From Deltaproteobacteria bacterium (GTDB lineage: Bacteria; Desulfobacterota; Desulfobulbia; Desulfobulbales; BM004), in the NCBI GenBank assembly GCA_020346205.1, contig CP070776.1, positions 1,624,724 to 1,650,483 of the forward strand: a stretch of 25,760 bases of DNA. The letters run 5' to 3'. Shown here one piece after another: positions 17,626 to 24,703 of the stretch. Both the position numbers and the translations under genes were made by a program. The notes under the pieces were generated by a model that did no database searches, was not told where the DNA came from, and saw only the letters and a program-made list of their open reading frames with translations. Numbering within the stretch: position 1 is the first letter of the stretch; each line of letters begins with the position of its first letter.

Positions 17626-19704
17626 CTATTCCTTGTCCTTGTCGGTTTCCGGTTCATTATCTTCGGCCTCAGCCTCATCATCAGAATCGGCTTTTTCGTC
17701 CTCTGCCTCAGGAGTCTCTTCAGCAGCTTCAGCAGTCGGCTCTTCTTCCGCTGCTTCTGCCGGTGCTGTTTCTACCTCAGCCTCAGCTGTTTCTTCTGTG
17801 GACTCTTCTTCTGCCGGTGCAGCCTCCACCTCTTCTTCGGGCTTTTCCGTGGCAGCTTCAGCAACCGGTTCTTCTTCAGCTTCTTCTGCCGGTGCTGTTT
17901 CTACTTCAGCCTCAGCTGTTTCAGCAGCCTCTTCTTCTACCGGTGCAACCTCAGCCTCAGCTTCTGGTTGCTCCTTGCTGCTGGTTTCCTTGCTTTCCAT
18001 TTCCTCTTTCAGCAGGTCACCAATGGTTGAAGGGCCGGCAGCTAGTTTCTTTTTATAGTCTTGCAGCGACTCTTCACCTGAGTCCTCATCAAGGGCCTTG
18101 ATTGAAAGACCTATCTTTCTGTCCTTGGACGATACATTGATTACCTTTACCTGCAGGTTGTCACCTACATTATACATGCCAACCGGAGTGGTGATTTTTT
18201 CTTTGCTTATTTCAGAGACATGGACAAGTCCCTCAACGCCTTCTTCAAGCTGAACAAAAATGCCGAAGTCGGTGACATTGGTAATTTTACCTTCTACTAT
18301 TGCACCACCGGGGTAATTATTGAGTGCAGCCTGCCATGGATCAGGCTCAAGCTGTTTAATACCGAGAGAGAACCTTTCGTTTTCCCTGTCAATCTTTAAG
18401 ACTACAGCCTGAATGGTGTCACCCTTGGCATATTTTTCAGTAGGATGCTTAATCCGTTCGGTCCATGAAAGGTCGGATACATGAATGAGGCCGTCAATGC
18501 CTTCTTCAATGCCGATAAATATGCCGAAATCAGTGATATTCTTGATCTTTCCTTCGATTATGGAACCAACCGGATAGTTTTCACTGACCAGATCCCATGG
18601 ATTCGGATGCAGTTGTTTCATGCCAAGTGAGATGCGCTTGGTTTCAGTTTCTATATTGAGCACCATGACCTCAACTTCATCGCCAACTGCAACCAGCTTG
18701 GATGGATGTCGTGGTTTTTTCGACCAGGTCATTTCAGAGATGTGGATTAGACCTTCAACTCCTTCTTCAAGTTCAACAAATACACCGTAGTCGGTAATGC
18801 TGACGACCTTACCAACAGTTTTTGAGCCGATGGGATAGCGTTCTGTTACTGTGGCCCAAGGATCAGGACGAAGCTGCTTTATTCCCAGGGACACACGGTC
18901 AGATTCCTGGTCATATTTGAGAATCTTGACATCAATTTCATCGCTGACCTTATAAAGCTTGGCAGGATGGGAAACTCTGCCCCAGGAAAGATCAGTTATG
19001 TGGCATAAACCGTCCATGCCGCCAAGATCAATAAAAAGTCCGTAATCAGTTATATTGGTAACCGTTCCTTTCACGACCATGCCCTCTTCCAGTGAGGTAC
19101 GCATGTCTGCGCGCATTTTCTCCCGCTCTTTTTCGAGGATGGCGCGGCGTGAAATAACGACATTATTTCTTTTTCGGTTGAATTTGAGAATTTTAAATGG
19201 AAAGGTCTGGCCTATAAGAGCATCCAGGTCTTTCACTGGACGCAGGTCAATTTGAGAATAGGGCAGGAAGGCTGGTACCCCAATATCCACTGACATACCG
19301 CCTTTAACGCGGTTTTCAATCTTGCCGTCTATGGTGCCGTCATCAGCCTGGATTTTGGCTATTTCTTCCCATACCTTGATACCGATGGCCTTTTCCCGCG
19401 AGAGCAAAAGCCCACCTTCTTCTTTCCTTTTTTCTACAAAAACCTCGAAGGCGTCACCTATCTTGATCTCCGGTTCTTCACCCTCAGTGCGGAATTCTGA
19501 AAGAGGAATGTAGCTCTCCGCTTTGTCACCAATGTCAACGAGCACATGATCATCGACAACGCCGACGACAGTACCCATAATGACATCTCCAACTTTACTT
19601 ACTGAGCTGTTTTCTTCCATTTCGAAGAGATCTGCAAAACTCATCTCTTCACTGCCTTGTTTGCCTGCATTCGAGGCATTTTTTTCTGTTGAATTTTCAG
19701 TCAT
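17626..19704 (-). CDS. rpsA: 30S ribosomal protein S1 with long acidic repeat tail
   Basis: Ribosomal protein S1 captures mRNA on the 30S subunit. Residues about 35-555 hold six S1 OB-fold repeats, visible as recurring units such as VTNITDYGLFIDLGGMDGLCHITDLSW, VVSITDYGVFVELEEGVEGLIHISEMTW and VTNVTDFGIFVQLEEGVEGLVHVSEIS, each followed by a VxxLGIKQLxPDPW-like linker. At 692 residues it is about 135 longer than E. coli S1 (557). The excess is a C-terminal tail rich in Glu, Ala, Pro and Thr from about residue 560, with an internal 43-residue period. First gene of rpsA-sppA-ihfB. No convincing promoter or S1-autoregulatory leader could be picked out in the 278 bases upstream. Confidence 0.96.
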   Translation of the reverse strand: MTENSTEKNASNAGKQGSEEMSFADLFEMEENSSVSKVGDVIMGTVVGVVDDHVLVDIGDKAESYIPLSEFRTEGEEPEIKIGDAFEVFVEKRKEEGGLLLSREKAIGIKVWEEIAKIQADDGTIDGKIENRVKGGMSVDIGVPAFLPYSQIDLRPVKDLDALIGQTFPFKILKFNRKRNNVVISRRAILEKEREKMRADMRTSLEEGMVVKGTVTNITDYGLFIDLGGMDGLCHITDLSWGRVSHPAKLYKVSDEIDVKILKYDQESDRVSLGIKQLRPDPWATVTERYPIGSKTVGKVVSITDYGVFVELEEGVEGLIHISEMTWSKKPRHPSKLVAVGDEVEVMVLNIETETKRISLGMKQLHPNPWDLVSENYPVGSIIEGKIKNITDFGIFIGIEEGIDGLIHVSDLSWTERIKHPTEKYAKGDTIQAVVLKIDRENERFSLGIKQLEPDPWQAALNNYPGGAIVEGKITNVTDFGIFVQLEEGVEGLVHVSEISKEKITTPVGMYNVGDNLQVKVINVSSKDRKIGLSIKALDEDSGEESLQDYKKKLAAGPSTIGDLLKEEMESKETSSKEQPEAEAEVAPVEEEAAETAEAEVETAPAEEAEEEPVAEAATEKPEEEVEAAPAEEESTEETAEAEVETAPAEAAEEEPTAEAAEETPEAEDEKADSDDEAEAEDNEPETDKDKE
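17741..17922 (-). repeat. Two near-identical 53-bp copies in the rpsA tail (129-bp period)
   Basis: 17741-17793 and 17870-17922 are 53-bp direct copies differing at three positions, with starts 129 bases (43 codons) apart. They encode ETAEAEVETAPAE followed by (E/A)AEEE. Partial CTGCCGGTGC / CTACCGGTGC units recur between and after them (17757, 17812 and 17938 regions), so the acidic tail has grown by in-frame duplication. Confidence 0.85.
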
Positions 19705-19982
19705 GTTAGTTCTTGCCCTTTAGTGTAGTTCCTGCCAACTAGTTTAAGTTAATATTTATCTTCCCCATAGGAAGGTCCAAAAAGGGCTATATACCAAAGA
19801 CTACGAGCAAACACAACAAAAAATGATGCCGGGAGAGCAGAGGTCTGCACGGTGATAATACAGGCAGCAATAGCGTGCTGCATTAGGGCAAAAGCAGATT
19901 GTAACGTGTGAAAACTTAGACTATAGTGTCGCTGCTGACTTATGAACAGAAATGCAAAGTAGTTACAATGGTATCTAATCTT

Positions 19983-21014
19983 ATGCGCGTAGCAATGTAT
20001 TACAACAACAGGGATGTCCGGCTTGAAGAAATGGAGATCCCCCGGATAGGATCAGGCGAAATGCTGGTACAGGTTTTTGCCAGTTCAATCTGTGGCAGCG
20101 ATATCATGGAGTGGTACCGTATTAAGAATGCGCCTCTTGTGCTTGGACATGAGCTTGCCGGCCGGGTTAAGGAGGTGGGCGAAGGTGTGGCAGGGTTTGC
20201 TGAAGGTGACCGGGTTGTTGCAACCCATCATGTTCCCTGTTTTGCATGTCATTATTGTGAGAACGGACATGAGACAGTCTGTGATACGCTGCTTGGCGGA
20301 ACGCATTTTGATCCGGGAGGATTTTGTGAATATGTGCGTTTGCCGGCAATCAATGTTGAGCGGGGAACATGGCTTTTGCCTGAGGAAGTGACTTATGAGG
20401 CTGCAACATTTGTGGAACCTTTGGGCTGTGTTCTTCGTGGTCAGCGAACTGCCGGTATGCGGTCCGGTGCAAGTGTGCTTGTGCTTGGCAGCGGCATTGC
20501 GGGTCTGCTGCATATTAAACTGGCACTGGCAAATGATGCCGGTATGGTTGTTGCCACAGATATCAGCAAGGAGCGTCTTGCCTTGGCCAGCCAATATGGT
20601 GCCCATTATACACTTGCGGCAGATTCTGATGTGGGCGGGGAATTCAGAAAATTGAACAAGGGGCGGGGAGCTGATATTGTCATTGTATGTGCCGCTGCAG
20701 AGGCTGTCTGTAATCAAGCCTTTCAGGCAGTGGGGCGCGGTGGTGTCATCCTTTTGTTTGCCCCGGCTCCGGCTGGTACTGTTGTACCATTATCTATCAA
20801 TGATGTTTTCTGGCGCCGGGATGTAACGGTCAATACGTCATATGCAGCAAGCCCGATGGATTGTGTAGAGGCACTTGAATTTATCAGGTCAGGAAGAGTC
20901 AGGATTGATGACATGATTACCCATCGCTTCGGTCTGGCGGAAACTGGAAAAGGGTTCCAAATGGTTGCAGCTGGAGGAGAATCTCTTAAGGTGATTATAA
21001 AACCACAGGAATAG
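19983..21014 (+). CDS. Zinc-dependent medium-chain alcohol/polyol dehydrogenase
   Basis: MDR-superfamily NAD(P)-dependent dehydrogenase of the sorbitol/threonine dehydrogenase type, 343 residues. It has the catalytic zinc ligands (Cys in ASSICGSD, His-Glu in LGHELAGRV), the complete structural-zinc lobe CFACHYCENGHETVC (C-x2-C-x2-C-x7-C) and the Rossmann motif VLGSGIAGLLHIKLAL. The start at 19983 (MRVAMYYNNRDVRLEEM) matches how this family begins; upstream in-frame starts at 19968 and 19926 would add 5 or 19 residues without homology support, and no clear Shine-Dalgarno decides. Substrate unknown. It precedes the LsrF-like gene by 41 bases and is probably cotranscribed, so a sugar- or ketose-phosphate-related alcohol is likely. 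Confidence 0.88.
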   Translation: MRVAMYYNNRDVRLEEMEIPRIGSGEMLVQVFASSICGSDIMEWYRIKNAPLVLGHELAGRVKEVGEGVAGFAEGDRVVATHHVPCFACHYCENGHETVCDTLLGGTHFDPGGFCEYVRLPAINVERGTWLLPEEVTYEAATFVEPLGCVLRGQRTAGMRSGASVLVLGSGIAGLLHIKLALANDAGMVVATDISKERLALASQYGAHYTLAADSDVGGEFRKLNKGRGADIVIVCAAAEAVCNQAFQAVGRGGVILLFAPAPAGTVVPLSINDVFWRRDVTVNTSYAASPMDCVEALEFIRSGRVRIDDMITHRFGLAETGKGFQMVAAGGESLKVIIKPQE

Positions 21015-21055
21015 ATAGATCAAATATTGAAATAAAAGTTTAAAGGAGATGTGTT

Positions 21056-21928
21056 ATGCCTGAAATTGACAAAGAGGGAAAAGATTTCAGCCTGGAAAAA
21101 CCAACTGATTCTGAAGGTTTTTTCCTTAAAGGTTCCAATTCTCTTGATTGGGGCATGAAAAATCGCCTGTCCAGGATTTTTAACCCTGAGACGGGCCGTA
21201 CCGTGATGCTCGCCATAGACCACGGGTATTTTCAAGGGCCGACCATTGGCCTTGAGCGTATTGATCTGAATATTCTGCCTATTGCTCCCTATGCCGATAC
21301 CTTGATGCTGACCAGAGGTATTCTTCGTTCCGTTGTACCTCCCTCCTATACCAAGGCTATAGTGCTCAGGGCCAGCGGCGGGCCAAGCGTCCTGAAAGAG
21401 CTCTCAAACGAACAGATCGCTGTTGATATAGAAGATGCTGTCCGCCTCAATGCTGCCGCCCTGGCAGTACAGGTTTTTATCGGCGGTGAATTTGAAACAC
21501 AGTCGGTGCATAATATGACCAGGCTGGTTGATATGGGAACGCGTTATGGCATACCGGTATTAGCCGTAACAGCAGTGGGGACAGAGATGAAAAGGTCAGC
21601 CCGATACTTCAGGCTGGCTTGCAGGATTTGTGCAGAGCTTGGGGCCCATTATGTAAAAACGTATTATATCCCCAAGGGTTTTGAGTCGGTAACCTCGAGT
21701 TGCCCAGTGCCTATAGTAATGGCAGGGGGCAAAAAAATCCCGGAAATTGATGCTTTGACCATGGCGTACAATGCTGTCCAGGAAGGTGCTGCCGGTGTGG
21801 ATATGGGACGAAATATTTTTCAGGCGGAGTCGCCGGTTGCAATGATCCAGGCCGTAGGCGCAACCGTACATCAAAACCTGCCGCCAGGCCAGGCGCATGA
21901 AATGTACCTTGATCTGAAAAATGAGTAG
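21056..21928 (+). CDS. LsrF-like class I aldolase / 3-hydroxy-2,4-pentanedione-5-phosphate thiolase homologue
   Basis: Very similar along its whole 290 residues to LsrF of enterics, the last enzyme of autoinducer-2 breakdown, which transfers an acetyl group from phosphorylated AI-2 product to CoA and belongs to the DeoC/LacD class I aldolase fold. Shared blocks: [52 protein letters not shown], and the Schiff-base Lys201 in [11 protein letters not shown] followed by [12 protein letters not shown] and [10 protein letters not shown]. An AGGAG Shine-Dalgarno precedes the ATG. None of the other lsr genes (kinase LsrK, isomerase LsrG, transporter, LsrR) is present in the window; the partner here is an alcohol dehydrogenase. 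It may therefore act on another 5-phosphoketose. Followed by a bidirectional terminator. Confidence 0.85.
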   Translation: MPEIDKEGKDFSLEKPTDSEGFFLKGSNSLDWGMKNRLSRIFNPETGRTVMLAIDHGYFQGPTIGLERIDLNILPIAPYADTLMLTRGILRSVVPPSYTKAIVLRASGGPSVLKELSNEQIAVDIEDAVRLNAAALAVQVFIGGEFETQSVHNMTRLVDMGTRYGIPVLAVTAVGTEMKRSARYFRLACRICAELGAHYVKTYYIPKGFESVTSSCPVPIVMAGGKKIPEIDALTMAYNAVQEGAAGVDMGRNIFQAESPVAMIQAVGATVHQNLPPGQAHEMYLDLKNE

Positions 21929-21946
21929 TGATTTCGAATTGAGAAA

Positions 21947-21987
21947 AACTAAAAAGCGGGTTCTACCACTGAGCCCGCCTTTTAGTT
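21947..21987. terminator. Bidirectional terminator between the LsrF-like and PilZ genes
   Basis: A 17-position stem, 21947-21963 with 21971-21987, contains AACTAAAA/TTTTAGTT and GCGGG/CCCGC, broken by one A-C mismatch and one G-T pair, around a 7-base loop. It is A-rich on the left and T-rich on the right, so it can end transcription from both convergent genes (stops at 21928 plus and 21990 minus). Confidence 0.85.
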
Positions 21988-21989
21988 TG

Positions 21990-22367
21990 TTATTTTGTTG
22001 CTATGGAAGAAATAAATTCGTGAAGTTGAAGCTGTAATTCATCATTGAGTTGCCAGAACTCAAGCCCGCAGCATCTCATGTTTACCCTGGCTGTAGTAAA
22101 ACCGCCTTCCTCTTTTGAACTCCAGATATTTCTGCCAATAAAATTCTCATAACAGTTCTTATCTGAGATGAGATTGACAATTAACTTGGAAGGGGCGTTT
22201 AAATCCTCATTGTTATCTATATGAGATAAGCAGAGCCCACCGGCTGAAATATCTTTAATAGATCCCAGCAACTCGGAGTCGTTCCATTTCAGCAATGCAA
22301 AGGCACCGCTTGAAATGTCGTAACGCTTGTGTTGCCTTCTCTCTATTCCTTGTTTTTCAGTTGTCAT
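21990..22367 (-). CDS. PilZ-domain c-di-GMP-binding protein
   Basis: Single PilZ domain of 125 residues. Both c-di-GMP contact motifs are intact: the basic RRQHKR (Arg10, Arg11, Arg15; RxxxR) and DISAGG (Asp39, Ser41, Gly44; the D/NxSxxG motif), so binding is expected. The output is unknown; single-domain PilZ proteins often act on motility or polysaccharide machinery through protein contacts. It is a one-gene unit, convergent with the LsrF-like gene. No good Shine-Dalgarno is visible. Confidence 0.9.
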   Translation of the reverse strand: MTTEKQGIERRQHKRYDISSGAFALLKWNDSELLGSIKDISAGGLCLSHIDNNEDLNAPSKLIVNLISDKNCYENFIGRNIWSSKEEGGFTTARVNMRCCGLEFWQLNDELQLQLHEFISSIATK

Positions 22368-22527
22368 GGATATTGAGGTATAAATAAATTAATAATATCA
22401 AAAAATTACTAGGTCTCTTTGGCAGAAAACAGGCACTATCAAGTAATAATGTATCTCAAATAAAAATTTGGACCCTTTTATAACTTGTCCAAAAAAAATG
22501 TCAATAGGCCAAGGGAAGGATTTTTTA

Positions 22528-22562
22528 AAAAAATAAAAGCAGGGCCGGAAAAGCCCTGCTTT
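22528..22562 (-). terminator. Terminator of the SYLF-domain gene
   Basis: AAAGCAGGGC (22536-22545) pairs perfectly with GCCCTGCTTT (22553-22562) around a 7-base loop. On the minus strand it is followed by a T-rich run (TTTTATTTTTTT), about 100 bases past the SYLF stop codon. The rest of the 297-base gap between the PilZ and SYLF genes shows only AT-rich sequence and no gene. Confidence 0.88.
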
Positions 22563-22664
22563 AAGGAGAAAGGATTGATACGGAAATTAAAAAATTTTCC
22601 TAACCAATATAGTAGTATTTAATGCATGCGAACGAATAGCACAAGCAAGAAATGGTTTTTTTAG

Positions 22665-23240
22665 TTATCTCGATATCTTAGTGAACTTTGAACCCTCAAG
22701 TGAGAGGTTTACCATAAGCCCTTTGACCCCGAATACAAAGCCTACAATAGGATGCTGGACGTTTTTTGTATCAACAGAACCACCAGCACCTATATTAACA
22801 AGGGCTACAGAACCATCAACCCCGGCACGCCAGCCAAGGCTGTCACGGAAATTATTAAGAGCATTTTCTTCCATGAAGACCATCACCAAATTTTTTGACT
22901 GAGCCCCAAACTGGAAACCAAAAGAACCAGCAGCAATACTGTAGTAATCAACTGTTTTGCCGTCAATGATCAGGGCTCCTTCGCCGTATTCGCCACCAAA
23001 GCCGAAGCCGATTCGTATGATATTGGGAATAACGAGTACACCTTTGGCATTTGCTAAAAATTCATTTGCTCCAGGGACTTCATTTTTAAAACGGTCCAGG
23101 GCCACTTCAACGCTTACATCTATCTCCCTGGCACTGCGAGCCTGAGCCTCGGAAGAAAAGTGTGGAGCAACCACTAATACACATAAAAGTGCAGCAACTG
23201 TAAAGATGATCCTTTTACCGGTATACAAATTTAATCGCAT
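22665..23240 (-). CDS. Exported SYLF-domain lipid-binding protein
   Basis: SYLF (DUF500, Ysc84-like) domain protein of 191 residues. It begins with a signal peptide: basic MRLNLYTGKR, hydrophobic IIFTVAALLCVLVVA, and a likely cleavage after AQA near residue 34. The mature part shows the family pattern: ALDRFKNEVPGANEFLANAKGVLVIPNI, glycine-rich GFGFGGEYGEGALI, YYSIAAGSFGFQFGAQSKNLVMVFM and a final FGVKGLMVNLSLEGSKFTKI. Eukaryotic relatives bind phosphoinositides; in bacteria these are periplasmic or outer-membrane-associated proteins of unknown role. A GGGAGG Shine-Dalgarno precedes the ATG by about eight bases. Monocistronic, with its own terminator. Confidence 0.9.
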   Translation of the reverse strand: MRLNLYTGKRIIFTVAALLCVLVVAPHFSSEAQARSAREIDVSVEVALDRFKNEVPGANEFLANAKGVLVIPNIIRIGFGFGGEYGEGALIIDGKTVDYYSIAAGSFGFQFGAQSKNLVMVFMEENALNNFRDSLGWRAGVDGSVALVNIGAGGSVDTKNVQHPIVGFVFGVKGLMVNLSLEGSKFTKISR

Positions 23241-23337
23241 ATGGCAGGCCTCCCTTATAATAGATTTTAATTTAAGTTAATTGTACTAGCTATTTAATAT
23301 GCTTTGCTCTGCCTTTCAAGAGATTTGTCAAGATTAT

Positions 23338-24444
23338 CTATTCATATTCAGGGAAAAGCCTCAGCAGGGACTCTTCGTTGGCAGCGGCAATCCCCCTCTC
23401 GGTAATGATGCCGCTCACCAGGCGTGCCGGGGTGACGTCAAAAGCATAATTCTTGGCAGGGGTTTCGGGCAATCCGCACAGGACTGTTGTCAGCTTATTG
23501 TCATCGTTAAGTCCTGATACATACTTGACTTCATCGCCTGAACGGCTCTCAATGGGTATTTCACGCAGACCATCCCGCAGTTCCCAGTCAAGTGTTGATG
23601 ACGGCAGAGCTACGTAAAAGGGAACATTGTTGTCTTTTGCTGCCAGGGCTTTAAGATATGTGCCTATCTTGTTGGCCACATCACCGGTGCGGGTTGTGCG
23701 GTCCGAGCCAACAATAACCAGGTCAACCATGCCGTGCTGCATAAGATGTCCGCCGGTATTATCTGCAATGAGTGTATGGGCAATACCCTCCTGGTACATT
23801 TCCCAGGCGGTCAGCTTCGAGCCCTGGTTCCATGGTCTGGTTTCATCTACCCAGACATGGACAGGGATCTTTTCCCGGTGGGCGGCATAAATGGGCGCAG
23901 TGGCTGAACCGTAATCCACAAATGCCAGCCAACCTGCATTGCAATGTGTGAGGATGTTGACAGGTGCGCCGTTTTTCCGAGCGCTGATATCCTTTATGAT
24001 CTGCAGTCCGTGATGGCCTATTCTAAGGCAGAAGTCTGCATCTTCGTCAGCTATGCGGCCCGCTGTCTGAAAGGTTATTTTTATAACTTCCTCTGGGTTT
24101 GATATCCCTGTGACTGCATTGAGCTGTTCTTGCACGGCCCATGCAAGGTTCTGAGCTGTTGGCCTGGTATCAAGAAGTTTGGCAGCTGCCTCTGTAAAAT
24201 AGGGCATGGAGTTTTTCTGCTGAGCGTGGAGCGCAGCACAATACATGCCATAAGCAGCAGTGGCGCCTATAAGCCCTGCACCTCTTACGTGCATATCACG
24301 TATTGCAGTGACAAATGAATCGACAGATTCCAGTTCTTCTGTGACAAATTTGTGGGGTAAATGGCGCTGGTCAATGATCTCGATGATTTTTGGATTGTCT
24401 TTCCTGGGCCAGATGGTCCGGTAGTGGATGCCATTAACGTTCAT
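23338..24444 (-). CDS. mtnA: MtnA-like methylthioribose-1-phosphate (aldose-1-phosphate) isomerase
   Basis: eIF2B-alpha-like isomerase that converts 5-methylthioribose-1-phosphate (and in some bacteria 5-deoxyribose-1-phosphate) to the ribulose form in salvage of S-adenosylmethionine by-products. The 368-residue protein has catalytic Cys168 (NILTHCNAGWLAF) and Asp248 (VIVGSDRTTRTGDVANKIGTY), with the 80-residue spacing usual for the family, and MHVRGAGLIGATAAYGMY near the N-terminus. The DETRPWNQGSKLTAWEM segment differs from the common DETRPRLQGARLTAWEL, so it may be a divergent subfamily. None of mtnB, mtnC, mtnK or mtnP is nearby. It lies 40 bases downstream of the tiny TGA-containing gene. 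Confidence 0.88.
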   Translation of the reverse strand: MNVNGIHYRTIWPRKDNPKIIEIIDQRHLPHKFVTEELESVDSFVTAIRDMHVRGAGLIGATAAYGMYCAALHAQQKNSMPYFTEAAAKLLDTRPTAQNLAWAVQEQLNAVTGISNPEEVIKITFQTAGRIADEDADFCLRIGHHGLQIIKDISARKNGAPVNILTHCNAGWLAFVDYGSATAPIYAAHREKIPVHVWVDETRPWNQGSKLTAWEMYQEGIAHTLIADNTGGHLMQHGMVDLVIVGSDRTTRTGDVANKIGTYLKALAAKDNNVPFYVALPSSTLDWELRDGLREIPIESRSGDEVKYVSGLNDDNKLTTVLCGLPETPAKNYAFDVTPARLVSGIITERGIAAANEESLLRLFPEYE

Positions 24445-24484
24445 AGTAGTCGTCTACTGAAGTCAATCCTTATACAGGAGGCTG

Positions 24485-24646
24485 TTAGAAGTATGTTGTC
24501 ATTATATAATACGATATGAGACCCATACCGAGCGTGCCGTAGGCCAGCAGTCAGGGTATGCAATCGTCCTTCATTTTCTTTACCATGAACCCGAAAGTAA
24601 GTCCGGCAAATATGAAGGCAAGTATGATATGTATAATATTTTTCAT
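24485..24646 (-). CDS. Candidate miniature two-helix membrane selenoprotein with CxxU motif (in-frame TGA at 24553-24551)
   Basis: Read on the minus strand from the ATG at 24646 to a TAA at 24485-24487, the frame gives 53 residues with a single internal TGA as codon 32. Residues 4-22 form a hydrophobic helix (IIHIILAFIFAGLTFGFMV), then KKMKDD, then Cys29-Ile-Pro-TGA32, then a second hydrophobic stretch LLAYGTLGMGLISYYIMTTYF. If the TGA is selenocysteine the motif is CxxU, a classic thiol/selenol redox site. A SECIS-like hairpin follows at the right distance. Without recoding the product would be a 31-residue single-helix peptide. There is no Shine-Dalgarno and no other in-frame start except codons 21 and 25. 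It lies 57 bases after the GGDEF-EAL gene and 40 before mtnA, same strand. I do not recognise the family. No selA, selB, selC or selD is in the window to confirm decoding ability. Confidence 0.5.
24512..24530 (-). promoter_or_regulatory. SECIS-like hairpin downstream of the in-frame TGA
   Basis: On the minus strand CGGTATG (24530-24524) pairs with CATATCG (24518-24512), seven consecutive pairs with one G-U, closing the 5-base loop GGTCT (24523-24519). The stem starts 20 bases and the loop 27 bases after the TGA. Bacterial SECIS elements lie within the coding region just after the UGA with a short stem and a loop starting with G; the E. coli fdhF loop also contains GGUCU, as I recall it. Confidence 0.5.
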
Positions 24647-24703
24647 GACAATAATATTTTAGGTAAATTACCGGGAATGCTCTTTACTGGAAATACTATA
24701 ATA

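Noticed and set aside
17580..18101. Plus-strand open frames (173 and 141 codons) opposite the rpsA tail
   Set aside because: They are Leu/Gln/Pro-rich and Ser/Ala-rich low-complexity translations of the antisense of the acidic repeat tail; a stop-free antisense frame is expected from that composition.
20085..20717. A 210-codon minus-strand open frame opposite the alcohol dehydrogenase
   Set aside because: Antisense shadow: the sense strand encodes a complete zinc dehydrogenase with all motifs, while the antisense translation has no recognisable domain.
22602..22613. AACCAATATAGT, identical to part of the dyad upstream of the fmdE-like gene
   Set aside because: A single AT-rich 12-mer without the flanking inverted arms; most likely coincidence.
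24450..24463. Short inverted repeat AGTAG/CTACT just upstream of the mtnA start
   Set aside because: Five-bp arms with a 4-base loop are common by chance and there is no sign of a riboswitch or operator around it.
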